NCBI GenBank assembly: GCA_018268835.1
Contig: JAFDVU010000030.1
Coordinates: 1 to 53,908 of the forward strand
DNA: 53,908 bases
DNA from: Acidobacteriota bacterium
GTDB taxonomy: Bacteria; Acidobacteriota; Terriglobia; Bryobacterales; Bryobacteraceae
Direction of reading: 5' to 3'
Both the position numbers and the translations under genes were made by a program. The notes beneath the pieces were generated by a model. The model was not told the DNA's origin. It saw only the letters and a program-made list of their open reading frames with translations, and did no database searches. Below, in pieces: positions 1-9,017 of this stretch. Positions within the stretch are counted from its first letter, which is position 1. The number at the start of each line of letters is the position of its first letter.

Positions 1-1814
1 CCAACACGCTCGACGATCGCGGCGTGTCCGCTGTCGGGCTTACCGGATACGCCGGCTTCGGCCGCGCCAACGGCAACCTCGGCAACATCGACAACAACTA
101 TCAGGTCGACGAGGGCATCAACTGGGTGCGCGGCAACCATACCCTGCAATTCGGCGGCAGCGTCCGCTACCACCGCACCTGGCAGGAGAACGCCAACGCC
201 AACGCGCTCGGCACGGTCGCCTTCCAACCCTTCTTCACCGCGCAGTTGACCACCAACGCCGCGGGCGCTCCCGCCGCCGCCCCCAACTCCGGAAATTCGT
301 TCGCCGATTTCCTCCTCGGCATGCCGTTCAACGCCTCACTCGCCGGCCTGCCCATGTTCCAGTACCGCTTCACCGAATACACGCCCTACGTGCAGGACAC
401 CTGGCGCATCGCCCGCTCCCTCACTCTGAACTTCGGCCTCTCCTGGTACCTCTCCACCGTGCCCGACCCGCAGGGCGCCGGACGCCGGTACGTCCACGGC
501 TTCGATCCGCAAACCGGCCTGCTGACCTACGCCGCGCTCAACCAGGTCTCCCCGAAAGTGACTTCCTTCGACGGCAACAACTTGACCCCGCGCCTCGGCA
601 TTGCCTGGCAGCCGGGTTTCCTCAAAGGCACCGTGATCCGCGCCGGCGCCGGCACCTACTACTACAACGCCGCGCTCTCCGAAGCACAGTTCGCCATGGT
701 CGCGCCGCCCTTCAACACGCCGCTGCAGCTCTTCAATGCCCAGCCCAATCCCACTTACACACTCGGACAAAACATCTTCCCGGCGTCCAGCTTCCCCGCG
801 CTCTCCAACTCGACCGCCGCGTCCCTGCCCAACGGCTCCACCGCGTTCCTGCTCAACCCACCCGGACTCGTCCCCTATGTGAACCAGTGGAACCTCTCCA
901 TCGAGCGCGCCTTCGGCGCCAATGACTCGATCGAGATCGATTACCTCGGCTCCTCCGCGCACCGCCTCCAGAACCGCTACGACCAGGACCAGTGCCGCCC
1001 CAACGCCGCGCTCCTCTGTAGCGCCTCTACCAAGCCCTACGCGCGATACGCCGGCCTGCTCACCGGCGATTTCAACGGCAACTCGTCCTACGAAGCGCTG
1101 TACGCCAAGTTCCACCACCGCGTCCGCGCCGGCCTGAACCTGCGCCTGGAGTACTCCTTCGCCAAGGTGCTCACCGACGCCTTCGAGGGTCCGGCCGTCG
1201 CCACCAGTTCCCAGATCGCCGTCTGCCGCGCCTGCGACAAAGGCTTCGCCTCCTTCGACCAGCGCCACCGCCTCGTCGCCAGCACCATTTACGATCTCCC
1301 CATCGGACACGGACGCCAGTTCGGCGGTGCCATGCCCAAAGCGCTCGACACCATCGCCGGAGGGTGGAGCCTCACCGCCATCGCCACCTTCGCCACCGGC
1401 GTCCCCATCTTCCTCAGTTCACCCAGCCAGACTGCCAGCATCTACGTCACCCAGCGCCCCAACCAGCTCTGCGGCGGCGCCGATTCCTCGCTCTCCGGCA
1501 ACCTGCGCACCGACGGCCTCGTCTACTTCAACACCGCCTGCTTCGTAACTCCCCCGGCCGGCTACTTCGGCACCGCCGGACGCGCTCCCTTGCACGGCCC
1601 CGGCCAGAATAACTGGGACCTCGGCCTGCAGAAGGATTTCCCCTTGCCGCTCACCGAACAGAGCCGCCTTCAGTTCCGCGGCGAGTTCTTTAACGCCTTC
1701 AACCACGCCCAGTTCACCAACCCCAACTCCAATACCGGCGCCGCGAATTTCGGCTTCGTCTCCGGCACCGCCGCCCCCCGTCTGGTTCAGGTAGCCTTAA
1801 AGCTGGTTTGGTAG
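1..1814 (+). CDS. Oar-like TonB-dependent receptor, C-terminal part (5' end outside window)
   Basis: Open reading frame from base 3 with no start inside the window; 603 codons of the beta-barrel part of a large outer-membrane receptor are present. The sequence is rich in Asn, Tyr and Phe with alternating aromatic strands typical of these barrels, contains a FADFLLGMP stretch and ends in a short strand closing on Trp (LVQVALKLVW), as outer-membrane barrels usually end on an aromatic residue. It resembles the two complete receptors at 30567 and 43614 in composition and in repeated phrases such as LNFGLSWY and FRGEFFNAFNHAQF. The family is thought to import or bind large substrates using TonB energy; the substrate here is unknown. 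The sulfatase gene starts 9 bases after the stop, suggesting co-transcription and a sulfated ligand (inference). Confidence 0.92.
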   Translation, partial: NTLDDRGVSAVGLTGYAGFGRANGNLGNIDNNYQVDEGINWVRGNHTLQFGGSVRYHRTWQENANANALGTVAFQPFFTAQLTTNAAGAPAAAPNSGNSFADFLLGMPFNASLAGLPMFQYRFTEYTPYVQDTWRIARSLTLNFGLSWYLSTVPDPQGAGRRYVHGFDPQTGLLTYAALNQVSPKVTSFDGNNLTPRLGIAWQPGFLKGTVIRAGAGTYYYNAALSEAQFAMVAPPFNTPLQLFNAQPNPTYTLGQNIFPASSFPALSNSTAASLPNGSTAFLLNPPGLVPYVNQWNLSIERAFGANDSIEIDYLGSSAHRLQNRYDQDQCRPNAALLCSASTKPYARYAGLLTGDFNGNSSYEALYAKFHHRVRAGLNLRLEYSFAKVLTDAFEGPAVATSSQIAVCRACDKGFASFDQRHRLVASTIYDLPIGHGRQFGGAMPKALDTIAGGWSLTAIATFATGVPIFLSSPSQTASIYVTQRPNQLCGGADSSLSGNLRTDGLVYFNTACFVTPPAGYFGTAGRAPLHGPGQNNWDLGLQKDFPLPLTEQSRLQFRGEFFNAFNHAQFTNPNSNTGAANFGFVSGTAAPRLVQVALKLVW

Positions 1815-1822
1815 GATCCCCC

Positions 1823-3253
1823 ATGACCCTCTCCCGACGCCACCTCCTGGAACTCACCGCGCTTTCGGCCTTGCCCGCGCGCGCGGCCGATCGTCCGCCC
1901 AACATCATCCTCCTGCTCGGCGACGACCACCGCGGCGACGCGCTCGGCTGCCGCGGCAACACCGTGGTGAAGACGCCCCAGCTCGACCGCCTGGCGAGCG
2001 AAGGCGTGCTCTTCGAAAACCACTTCGCCACCACCCCCATCTGCTGCACCAGCCGCGCCAGCATCATGCTCGGTGAATACGCCGGCTCTCACCGGATCAA
2101 CGATTTCGCCACGCCCCTTGCCCCGGCCCAGGTCTCGCGCGCTTACTGGACCCAGTTGAGCCGCGCCGGATATCACACCGGCTTCATCGGCAAATTCGGC
2201 GTCGGCAACAAGATGCCCGAGGATTCCTTCGACGTGTGGATGGGATTCGGCGGCCAAGGCCACTACTTCCCGCACGGCCCGACCGGGCCGCACCTCAACC
2301 ACATCATGCGCGACCAGGCCGCCGAGTTCCTGCACAGCGCGCCTTCGGGCAAGCCCTTCTGCCTCTCCGTCAGCTTTAAGGCGCCGCACGAACAGGATGA
2401 AGACCCACGTCAGTACCTGCCCTCGGCTGATACCGAAGCCCGCTACGCCGGCGTGACCGTTCCGCCGCCGCGCGGCGCGGGCATGGACGACATCAACCGT
2501 TTTCCTATTGCCTTCCACCGTTCCGAAAACCGCCGCCGTTGGGGTGTGCGCTTCGCCACGCCGGAGCTATACCAGACCTCCATGAAAGGCTATTACCGCC
2601 TGGTCACCGGCATCGATGACGTAGTCGGCTCCCTGCGCGGAACCCTGCGCACACTCGGGATCGACGACAACACCGTGATTATCTATTCCGCCGACCATGG
2701 AGCTTTCAACGGCGAACACGGCTTCTCCGGCAAATGGTTCGGCCACGAGGAGAGCGTCCACATCCCGCTGATCGTCTACGACCCCCGCCTGCCCGCCACC
2801 GCCCGCAACAAGCGCAGCCGTGCCACGAGCCTGAACATCGATCTCCACCCCACGGTGCTCGACCTTGCCGGCGTCGGTGTGCACTCGAATCCGCAGGGGC
2901 GCAGCCTCGCGCCGCACCTGAAGAACCCCGACGCCCCCGGCCGCGCCATCCATTTCTTCGAACACCACTTCCCGTACAACGGCTGGATCCCTTCGAGCGA
3001 AGGCATCCGCACGCATCGCTGGAAGTACATCCGCTACACCGATTCCGCCGCGCCCTATGAGGAACTCTACGACCTGCGCGACAACCCCACCGAGACCAAC
3101 AACCTGATCGCCAGCCCCGAACATCGTCGCGCGCGAGAGACGCTCACACGCTATTGCGACCGCTGGCGGGGAGCGCTCACCGCGTGGAAGCCCGATACCG
3201 CGTGGAACGACCCCATCAACGAAGCCGACCTCCAGCGCGACGGCCTCACCTGA
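1823..3253 (+). CDS. Exported type I sulfatase
   Basis: A 476-residue formylglycine-dependent sulfatase that would hydrolyse sulfate esters, probably of a polysaccharide, outside the cytoplasm. ATG at 1823 is preferred over an in-frame TTG at 1808 because it sits right before a signal with paired arginines (SRRHLLELTALSALPARAA), likely Tat. The metal-binding start is visible as GDDHRGDALG near residue 35, and the active-site motif is C74-C-T-S-R78; Cys74 would be converted to formylglycine. The third position is Thr rather than the usual Pro or Ala, a variant seen in some sulfatases. YSADHGAFNGEHG further on supplies more metal ligands. It follows the receptor gene by 9 bases, and its last 8 bases overlap the convergent regulator. 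Substrate cannot be told from sequence. Confidence 0.93.
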   Translation: MTLSRRHLLELTALSALPARAADRPPNIILLLGDDHRGDALGCRGNTVVKTPQLDRLASEGVLFENHFATTPICCTSRASIMLGEYAGSHRINDFATPLAPAQVSRAYWTQLSRAGYHTGFIGKFGVGNKMPEDSFDVWMGFGGQGHYFPHGPTGPHLNHIMRDQAAEFLHSAPSGKPFCLSVSFKAPHEQDEDPRQYLPSADTEARYAGVTVPPPRGAGMDDINRFPIAFHRSENRRRWGVRFATPELYQTSMKGYYRLVTGIDDVVGSLRGTLRTLGIDDNTVIIYSADHGAFNGEHGFSGKWFGHEESVHIPLIVYDPRLPATARNKRSRATSLNIDLHPTVLDLAGVGVHSNPQGRSLAPHLKNPDAPGRAIHFFEHHFPYNGWIPSSEGIRTHRWKYIRYTDSAAPYEELYDLRDNPTETNNLIASPEHRRARETLTRYCDRWRGALTAWKPDTAWNDPINEADLQRDGLT

Positions 3254-4334
3254 TCGCGCGGTCCCCGGGGAACAGCCGGTCCACGTTCCTCGGGCCGACG
3301 AAACAGTGTTGCGCGTACACCGCGTCCGGCACCAGCCTGTGCTGCGCCAGGTGAATCGCCATCCGCGTCAATTCCGCGCCATAGCGTTCCGGATGATATG
3401 CCACCGAACCGATCAGCGGCGAGCCTGGCCGGCGCATCTCCAGGCGCGCCGCCAGGGTCGCGTTCTGCCCGGCCACGGCGTACTCGCCCTCGTGCTTCGC
3501 CTGCCGGAACGCCGCGATCGCGCCCAGCGCCCCCGGATCGTTGATCGCCGCCACCAGGCAGTTGCCCGCCGGCGCGGTGCTCAACCATTCCCGCACCGCG
3601 CGCCGCGAGTGCGCGAAATCGTTGCGGCCGTCGAGCCGGACCACCTGCGAATCCCGAATCCCCGGGATGACGTCGCGGATGCCCTCCAGCGCGCCCGTCA
3701 TGCGCATCTCCGGCAGCGGGCCGGCCTCGGGCAACTCGATCAGCACCACCCGCTCCACCCGCGACTTCCATTGGCGCCGCGCCCAGCGCCCCAGCGCCTG
3801 CCCCGCCGTCCATCCCGCGCCATAGTTGTTGGCCCCGTAATACGGCGCGCCCGGCAGCGGCATCTCCACCGCGATCAGTGGAATACCGGCGCTCCGCAGC
3901 CGCTCCGAGATCGTCCGCGCAATCGCCTCGATGGTCGTGAACACGATCGCCACGTCCACGCGCTTGCGTACCATGGCGTCGATATTGCGCAGCGCCACCT
4001 CGCGATTGAAGCGGTTGTCGAACACCATCAACTCGACATCGTAGAGTTCGGCGGCCCGCCACAGGTGCGCCGTGATCTGCGCCGGAAACTCCGCTCGCTC
4101 GTTCTGTGATGCGTACCCCACGCGCAGCTTCCGCCGCGGCGTCAAACTCGTCAGCGAGCGGAACCCCACCGGCTTCACCCGCTCCACCAATCCCGCCGCC
4201 GCCAGGCTCTGAAGCAGCCTCGACACCGTGGCCTTGTGCAGCCCCGTGCGGTCCACCACGTCCCGCACCCGCAGGACGGCGCCGTCCGCGCCGAACGCCC
4301 GCAGAATATCGGCCGCGCGCAGGATCGGTTCCAT
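3246..4334 (-). CDS. Regulator: IclR-type helix-turn-helix plus sugar-binding-protein domain
   Basis: 362 residues. Residues 1-65 look like an IclR-family winged helix (ILRAADILRAFG, then TGLHKATVSRLLQSL and GLVERV). From about residue 88 (RKLRVGYASQ) to the end it is a type 1 periplasmic-binding-protein domain like those of LacI regulators and ribose-binding proteins. No signal peptide is present, so it acts in the cytoplasm. This differs from the usual LacI layout, where the helix-turn-helix is of LacI type and about 55 residues long. It is most likely a ligand-responsive repressor or activator of sugar use. Convergence with the sulfatase (8-base tail overlap) makes the receptor/sulfatase pair a candidate target, which is inference. 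Start ATG at 4334. Confidence 0.88.
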   Translation of the reverse strand: MEPILRAADILRAFGADGAVLRVRDVVDRTGLHKATVSRLLQSLAAAGLVERVKPVGFRSLTSLTPRRKLRVGYASQNERAEFPAQITAHLWRAAELYDVELMVFDNRFNREVALRNIDAMVRKRVDVAIVFTTIEAIARTISERLRSAGIPLIAVEMPLPGAPYYGANNYGAGWTAGQALGRWARRQWKSRVERVVLIELPEAGPLPEMRMTGALEGIRDVIPGIRDSQVVRLDGRNDFAHSRRAVREWLSTAPAGNCLVAAINDPGALGAIAAFRQAKHEGEYAVAGQNATLAARLEMRRPGSPLIGSVAYHPERYGAELTRMAIHLAQHRLVPDAVYAQHCFVGPRNVDRLFPGDRAIR

Positions 4335-4400
4335 CGTGTGCCATTGTAATCTCGTTCTGGTGGTGCCGGCGCCAATCCCGCTGCCGCCCGGTGAGGCCCC

Positions 4401-5153
4401 TTACCGCCTGTGCCGCTTGTGGAACACGTAATTCCCAATGAACCACCCCGCCGCCGCACCCGCCACCACATCCGCGGCAAAGTGGCGGCGCTGCGTGAAC
4501 CGCGAAACCATCACCATCGAAGCCACGCTGTATGCCGCCACCGGGATGATGCGCGGCCGTGGGTATTCGTGCGCGATCACGCTGGCCACGGCCCAGGCCT
4601 GCATCGCATGGCCGGACGGAAAGCTGGAGTCCCATTTGGTCGCGCCCCTCCAGAACCGGCCGTTTCCGCTGCCCTCCAGAGGACGCTCGCGCCATGTGAC
4701 CATCTTCAGCGTCTCTCCCACCAGGAATGTGTCCGCCACCGCCTCCGCACCGATCAATCCGGCCTCGCGCATGCGCGCGTCGCCGCGCAACGTTCCGCCT
4801 AAGTAGAGCGCCATCACACCAGGTCCCACCGAGTAAGCCGCGCCAAACCGCGACGTGATGCTGCTCACATCGATCTGGCCGGATGTGTTCGGCAGTTGCT
4901 TCGAGGTCCAGCGGTCCGAAGCCACTAACCCCGCGGTGACGGATCCGAACAGCCCCCACCATTTCCCACTCCGCGTTGTGGCGTGGAACGGGCTCGACCA
5001 GATCCCTTTCTGGTCCTGCCAGATGCGGCGGGGAAAGCTTCGCCAGTTCAGTGCCTGCTCCGCATCGTTCTGTCCGCGCAGAACCGGGAACTGCGCTGTA
5101 ACCGCCCACAAGAGTAACAGGCGGAAGGCCGAGCGGCGGATCCGATGTGCCAA
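4401..5153 (-). CDS. PAP2-superfamily phosphatase
   Basis: 250 residues with an N-terminal signal or anchor (RLLLLWAVTAQFPVLRG) and all three phosphatase motifs of the PAP2/haloperoxidase fold: K-x6-R-P (KMVTWRERP), PSGH (SSFPSGHAMQ) and S-R-x5-H-x3-D (SRFTQRRHFAAD). Several hydrophobic segments between them indicate an integral membrane protein with the active site outside the cytoplasm. Such enzymes remove phosphate from lipids such as undecaprenyl pyrophosphate or phosphatidate; the substrate here is unknown. It lies 66 bases upstream of the regulator on the same strand and is divergent from the kinase gene across a 110-base gap. Confidence 0.92.
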   Translation of the reverse strand: MAHRIRRSAFRLLLLWAVTAQFPVLRGQNDAEQALNWRSFPRRIWQDQKGIWSSPFHATTRSGKWWGLFGSVTAGLVASDRWTSKQLPNTSGQIDVSSITSRFGAAYSVGPGVMALYLGGTLRGDARMREAGLIGAEAVADTFLVGETLKMVTWRERPLEGSGNGRFWRGATKWDSSFPSGHAMQAWAVASVIAHEYPRPRIIPVAAYSVASMVMVSRFTQRRHFAADVVAGAAAGWFIGNYVFHKRHRR

Positions 5154-5263
5154 GCCCGATCTCCTGAGCCCATCTTACTTCCAAAAGCCACACGTTTCTC
5201 GCAATTCACCGGGTGTAATTCAGTAATGAGGAGAGTAAACTCTGTGTAAGGGGCCGGGCGTTT

Positions 5264-6871
5264 ATGACCGCGCCTGCGGAACAGCGCATCGAAATCCGGC
5301 GCCGGACCCCCTCCGGAACGTCCGGCACGTCCAGCATGTACGGGCTGCCTCCTGAGGTCATCGCCACGGCGGTACGCCGCTTGGGATTCCTCGGGCTGGT
5401 AGTCGCCGTCATGTTCCCGTGCGCCCCCTGGCTCGAGTTCTTCATCCAGCCCGACCGCGTAGCCGGCCTGGTCCCCAAAATTGTCGCGGCCCTGATGGTC
5501 CCGGTCGGCGCAGCGATTTGCATGCTGGCGTGGAGCCGCAAGGTGCGCTCCGAACTGGTGCTGGATCTGGGGCTGGTTTTCGAAGTGGTGGTCGCCTTCG
5601 CGCTCTCCCTCACCGAAAACACACCCGCCTGGCCGGCGGACCAGATGCTGCGCGGCGTCTCCTGGAACTGCCTCTGGATCTCGATGTACGTCGTGACCAT
5701 CCCCGGCACCTTCGGCAAGAGCATCCTGGCGGCCATCACCGCCGCCTGCATGGGGCCGTTCGGCCTGCTGGTGGCCATGTCCATCGAAGACGCCTATCCC
5801 TCGACCGCCCAGATCTTCAACCTGGCGCTTCCTTTCGTGGCCGCGGCCTGGGCCATCCCAGTGTCGCGGCACTTCTACCACCTCAGCACGCAGGTCACCC
5901 GTGCGCGCGCCATGGGCAGCTACGAACTCCTGGAACTCATCGGTAAGGGCGGCATGGGCGAAGTGTGGAGCGCCCGGCACCGTATGCTGGCCCGGGTCTC
6001 CGCCATCAAGCTCATCCGCTCCGAGGAACTCTCCATCGCCGCCGGGGAAAATGCCCGGCTGCTCTTGCGCCGCTTCGAACGCGAGGCTCGTGCCACCGCG
6101 GCGCTGCGCTCGCCCCACACCGTGTCGCTCTACGATTACGGCACCACGGACGACGGCAGCTTTTACTACGTGATGGAACTCCTGGACGGCCTCGACCTGG
6201 AAACCCTGGTGCAGCGCTACGGGCCGCTGCCGGCAGGACGAGTGGTCGCGATCCTTTCGCAAGCCGCGAAGTCGCTCGCCGAAGCCCATGAGATCGGCCT
6301 GGTGCATCGCGATATCAAGCCGCGCAACATCTTCGTCTGCCGGCTGGGTACCGAGTACGACTTCGCCAAGGTTCTGGATTTCGGCCTGGTCAAAATGAAC
6401 GCGATCGAGGGCACCCAGACCTGCCTGACACGCGAAGGCGTGACCACCGGCACCCCGGCCTACATGGCCCCCGAAATCGCCATGGGCCGGCCCGATATCG
6501 ACGGCCGCGCGGACCTCTATGCGCTCGGCTGCGTTGGTTACTTTCTCCTCACCGGCCACCTCGTCTTCGAAGCCGAAAGCGCCATGGCTATGGTCATGTC
6601 CCACTTGCAAGAGCGGCCTGTGCCGCCCTCCCGGCGCACCGAAATCCAAGTCCCCGGCTGCCTCGACCGGCTGATTCTCCAGTGCCTGGAGAAGGACCCC
6701 GCCGCACGTCCGCAAACAGGCCTCCAGTTGTTGGATCTGCTGGCCGAGTGTAGCGCCTCGGTCGAGCCCTGGACCCAGAGACGGGCCGGGCAGTGGTGGC
6801 AGACGCACCTGCCCCAACCGGACGCCCGCCGCATGATGCAGGCCGCAGCCGCCGGAGAGCCGACCGAGTGA
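5264..6871 (+). CDS. Membrane Ser/Thr protein kinase with N-terminal membrane domain
   Basis: 535 residues. Residues about 45-205 hold several hydrophobic helices, and the kinase domain follows from residue 218 (GSYELLELIGKGGMGEVW). Visible kinase features are the glycine loop at 226-232, catalytic Lys249 (AIKLI), the catalytic loop HRDIKPRN starting at His348, DFG as DFGLVK at Asp372, and TGTPAYMAPE. All residues needed for activity are present. Many bacterial kinases of this family carry an N-terminal kinase domain followed by one helix and a sensor, so a membrane domain placed first is a different arrangement. AAGG lies 13 bases before the ATG. The stop TGA overlaps the GTG start of the next gene (GTGA), pointing to translational coupling with the NTT-like transporter. 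Confidence 0.95.
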   Translation: MTAPAEQRIEIRRRTPSGTSGTSSMYGLPPEVIATAVRRLGFLGLVVAVMFPCAPWLEFFIQPDRVAGLVPKIVAALMVPVGAAICMLAWSRKVRSELVLDLGLVFEVVVAFALSLTENTPAWPADQMLRGVSWNCLWISMYVVTIPGTFGKSILAAITAACMGPFGLLVAMSIEDAYPSTAQIFNLALPFVAAAWAIPVSRHFYHLSTQVTRARAMGSYELLELIGKGGMGEVWSARHRMLARVSAIKLIRSEELSIAAGENARLLLRRFEREARATAALRSPHTVSLYDYGTTDDGSFYYVMELLDGLDLETLVQRYGPLPAGRVVAILSQAAKSLAEAHEIGLVHRDIKPRNIFVCRLGTEYDFAKVLDFGLVKMNAIEGTQTCLTREGVTTGTPAYMAPEIAMGRPDIDGRADLYALGCVGYFLLTGHLVFEAESAMAMVMSHLQERPVPPSRRTEIQVPGCLDRLILQCLEKDPAARPQTGLQLLDLLAECSASVEPWTQRRAGQWWQTHLPQPDARRMMQAAAAGEPTE

Positions 6872-9012
6872 GCCGCCGCCGGGATACCGCCTCGGCCGCG
6901 TTGATGGCCACTCTCGGCGCCGCCCTGATCATCGCGCACCAGGCAGGCGCCCGCGCCGTTCGCGAGACCCTCTTCCTGGACTCCTTCCGCTCGCAATCTC
7001 TGCCGTCTATGATGATCGTGGCCGCCGTGTTCTCCATTGCCGTCGCGTCCCTCGTCTCGCGCGCCATGGCCGCTCAGGGACCGGCACGCCTGGTCCCGAG
7101 CGCCTTTGTGGCCAGTGCGATGCTCCACCTCGGTGAGTGGGGCCTCGTTTTTCAATTCCCGCGGATTGTGGCGGTAGTCTTTTACCTGCATTTCAGCGGG
7201 CTGGGCCTGGTGCTCATCTCCGGATTCTGGTCTTTGGTCAACGAGCGCTTCGACCCCTACGCGGCCAAAAAGCGGATGGCCGGAATTGCCGGCGGCGCGG
7301 CATTTGGCTCCGTCGCCGGGGGCGGAATTGCGTGGGCCGCCGGCAAGTTCCTCACGCCCGCGGAAATGCTCCCTGTATTGTGCCTCATGCACCTTGCCTG
7401 CGCATGGATCCTGCGGGCGTTCCAGCCGCTCGCTACGTGTGCCCGGCCTGCAACTGCTGCTACCGGAGGTCCGTGCGCGGGCGCCCGCATGATCGGCGCC
7501 CATCCCTACCTGCGCTATCTGGCGCTACAGGTCTTCCTGGGCGCCGTCGGCGCCGCCCTCATCTACGTCGTCTTCATGGCTCGCGTACAGGCCACGATTC
7601 AGGACCGGCTACCCTTCTTCGCTCTCTTCTATACCTGCACCAACCTCTTGAGCCTGCTCATTCAATCGACAGTGACGCGATTGCTCCTCGAAAAAGCCGG
7701 GCTCGGGGTCACCGCCGGCGCGCATCCGGCCGCCATCGTCCTGGGAAGTCTGGGAGCCGCTTTGGCGCCGGGGCTCGGCGGCGCGACTTTCGGCAAGGGT
7801 TCCGAACATGCGGTCCATAACTCGCTCTTTCGCTCCGCCTACGAACTGTTCTACACGCCGCTTCCTCCCGGCGAAAAGCGTTGCGTTAAGCCGCTCATCG
7901 ATGTCGCCTTCGAACGTCTCGGCGACATCGCCGGCTCGCTGGTCAGCCGGAGCCTGCTCTTGCTGGGACCAGCGCTCGCGCAGCCGTTCATGCTCGCGGC
8001 CGCCGCTGGCGTGGGCCTCGCGGGACTCCTCATCGCGCGGCGCCTCGACTGCGGTTACGTCGCCGAGCTCGAACGCAGCCTCCGGAGCCGCGCCGTCGAA
8101 TTGGACCTCGAAGACGTCACCGACCACACCACGCGCCTTACCCTGATCCGCACCCGCGTCGGACTCCCAGCCCGCCCCGAGCCCGGCCGCCTGCTTCACC
8201 CCGAGACTCGCGTCCCTCCCACCGACCCGCTCCTCCGCCGCATCGCCGACTTGCACTCCGGCGATCCGCCTCGCGTGCGCCGCGCACTCGGCGAGGCCCC
8301 CATCGACTCCTGTCTCGCCGCGCACACGATCGCCCTGCTTGGTTGGAACGAGGTGGCCCAGGATGCCATGGACGCCCTCCGCAACGCCGGCCCCGCCATC
8401 ACCGGCGAGCTGGTGGATGCCCTCCTCGACCCCTCCACCGATTTCGCCGTCCGCCGCCGGATCCCGCGTATCCTGGGCGGGTTCCCCTCCGCACGCGCCT
8501 TCGCCGGACTCGTAGGCGGCCTCGAGGACCAGCGTTTCGAAGTCCGCTACCACTGCGGCAGGGCTTTGGCCTCTATACTCGGACGCGACTCCGCCATGTC
8601 GCTCTCCCACGACGACGTCTACCGCGCCGTCTCCCGAGAGTTGGAGGTCGATCGTCACTTGTGGGAAAGCCACCGCCTGCTCGACCCCGGCGACGAGGAT
8701 CAGCTCATCGGCGACCGCGCCAATCGCGGGCTGGAGCATGTCTTCACCCTGCTCTCTACGGTCCTGCCGAAAGAGCCGCTGCGCATTTCCTTCTACGCCC
8801 TGCACACCGGCGACGAGATGCTGCGCGGAACCGCCCTCGAGTACCTCGATAACGTCCTTCCACCGCCCGTCCGTGAGCGTCTCTGGTCGGTCCTGGAGGA
8901 CAAGCACCCCACGAAACACGCAGGCCGCACTCACGACGAAGTGCTCGCCGCGCTGCTCGAGTCCCACGCCTCCATCCAGGAAAAACTCCTCGAACTCCGC
9001 GGAAAGTTGTAG
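6868..9012 (+). CDS. NTT-family (ATP/ADP translocase-like) transporter with HEAT-like C-terminal domain
   Basis: 714 residues counted from GTG at 6868, which overlaps the kinase stop by 4 bases and has GGAGAG about 10 bases upstream. Residues 1 to about 410 form roughly 12 hydrophobic helices with the NTT/MFS-like opening AGARAVRETLFLDSF. After about residue 430 the protein becomes soluble, with helical repeats (RRIPRILGGFPSARAFAGLV, FEVRYHCGRALASIL) that look like HEAT repeats. NTT proteins of intracellular bacteria and plastids exchange ATP and ADP; homologues in free-living bacteria have unknown substrates. A second, shorter NTT-like gene converges on it, leaving 5 bases between the stops. 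Coupling to a kinase gene suggests a regulatory link. The family call is moderately sure; nucleotide transport is not demonstrated. Confidence 0.78.
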   Translation: MSRRRDTASAALMATLGAALIIAHQAGARAVRETLFLDSFRSQSLPSMMIVAAVFSIAVASLVSRAMAAQGPARLVPSAFVASAMLHLGEWGLVFQFPRIVAVVFYLHFSGLGLVLISGFWSLVNERFDPYAAKKRMAGIAGGAAFGSVAGGGIAWAAGKFLTPAEMLPVLCLMHLACAWILRAFQPLATCARPATAATGGPCAGARMIGAHPYLRYLALQVFLGAVGAALIYVVFMARVQATIQDRLPFFALFYTCTNLLSLLIQSTVTRLLLEKAGLGVTAGAHPAAIVLGSLGAALAPGLGGATFGKGSEHAVHNSLFRSAYELFYTPLPPGEKRCVKPLIDVAFERLGDIAGSLVSRSLLLLGPALAQPFMLAAAAGVGLAGLLIARRLDCGYVAELERSLRSRAVELDLEDVTDHTTRLTLIRTRVGLPARPEPGRLLHPETRVPPTDPLLRRIADLHSGDPPRVRRALGEAPIDSCLAAHTIALLGWNEVAQDAMDALRNAGPAITGELVDALLDPSTDFAVRRRIPRILGGFPSARAFAGLVGGLEDQRFEVRYHCGRALASILGRDSAMSLSHDDVYRAVSRELEVDRHLWESHRLLDPGDEDQLIGDRANRGLEHVFTLLSTVLPKEPLRISFYALHTGDEMLRGTALEYLDNVLPPPVRERLWSVLEDKHPTKHAGRTHDEVLAALLESHASIQEKLLELRGKL

Positions 9013-9017
9013 GGCCG

